From: Chloroflexota bacterium
Lineage (GTDB): Bacteria; Chloroflexota; Limnocylindria; QHBO01
Direction of reading: 5' to 3'
Length of the DNA: 12,106 nucleotides
NCBI GenBank assembly: GCA_005880165.1
Contig: VBJP01000078.1
Coordinates: 13,112-25,217, forward strand
The notes under the pieces are model-generated. The model did no database searches. It had not been told where the DNA came from and saw nothing but the letters and a program-made list of their open reading frames with translations. This document shows positions 12,086 through 12,106 of this stretch, one piece after another; position 1 is the stretch's first letter, and each line of letters starts with the position of its first letter. Position numbers and translations under genes: made by a program.

Positions 12086-12106
12086 ATGGCCAACGAACGA
12101 CGCGGA
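12086..12106 (+). CDS. start of a plus-strand gene cut by the window edge
   Basis: ATG 12086 opens a frame of seven codons (MANERRG) that continues past the window. The position after a possible promoter, with no competing signal, suggests a real start. AGGTAGAG upstream could also act as a loose ribosome site. Too short to identify. Confidence 0.4.

Noticed and set aside
1..12106. Search for CRISPR arrays, tRNA/rRNA genes, IS elements, attachment sites, toxin-antitoxin or defence modules.
   Set aside because: No regular spaced repeats, cloverleaf-like sequences, transposase motifs or defence-type domains beyond the degenerate NERD-like protein were seen by reading; this cannot replace a covariance-model or profile search.

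Overview
The window is a gene-dense, GC-rich bacterial chromosomal segment. Start codons are often GTG or TTG, junctions are short ATGA/GTGA overlaps, and Shine-Dalgarno sites occur before only some genes. Gene content (stand-alone B12-binding subunit of methylmalonyl-CoA mutase with MeaB, OpuC-type osmoprotectant transporter, GT-C-like membrane protein, DUF1684 protein) fits an uncultured Chloroflexota lineage (Limnocylindria/Ellin6529-like) or an actinomycetote. This is inference from style and content; no rRNA or marker gene is present. I see no insertion sequence, phage gene, CRISPR array, tRNA or rRNA.

Left part, minus strand (1-3611). A 3-hydroxyacyl-CoA dehydrogenase gene runs off the left edge. 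After a 251-bp gap comes a tight five-gene operon, read leftward: folE (GTP cyclohydrolase I), phhB (pterin-4a-carbinolamine dehydratase), the B12-binding methylmalonyl-CoA mutase subunit, meaB (its chaperone GTPase) and a small VOC-fold protein. It joins two pteridine genes to B12-dependent propionyl/methylmalonyl-CoA metabolism. The large mutase subunit is not in the window.

Centre, plus strand (3762-10106). A divergent intergenic region with a perfect 6-bp dyad leads into a second operon: a NERD-like protein lacking the expected catalytic residues, a 708-residue GT-C-like polytopic membrane protein, then a complete osmoprotectant (glycine betaine/choline/carnitine type) ABC importer: ATPase with CBS tail, two permeases and a lipoprotein binding protein. 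The binding-protein gene sits behind a 142-bp spacer with its own strong ribosome site and a possible promoter. It is followed by a strong hairpin that looks like an intrinsic terminator.

Right part (10181-12106). A DUF1684 protein is translationally coupled to a zinc-ribbon/one-TM/extracytoplasmic-domain protein. A convergent gene encodes a secreted or anchored protein with a Pro/Thr-rich linker and a double-psi beta-barrel-like (RlpA-like) C-terminal domain. The last 260 bases are a regulatory-looking region with a perfect 8-bp dyad, a possible 51-codon ORF, and the start of another plus-strand gene cut by the window edge.

I did not find a clear new defence or mobile system. The points most worth checking are the mixed pteridine/B12 operon, the degenerate NERD protein and GT-C protein coupled to the osmolyte importer, the shared CTGCTANNNT motif before gene starts, and the terminator-like hairpin abutting the DUF1684 start.
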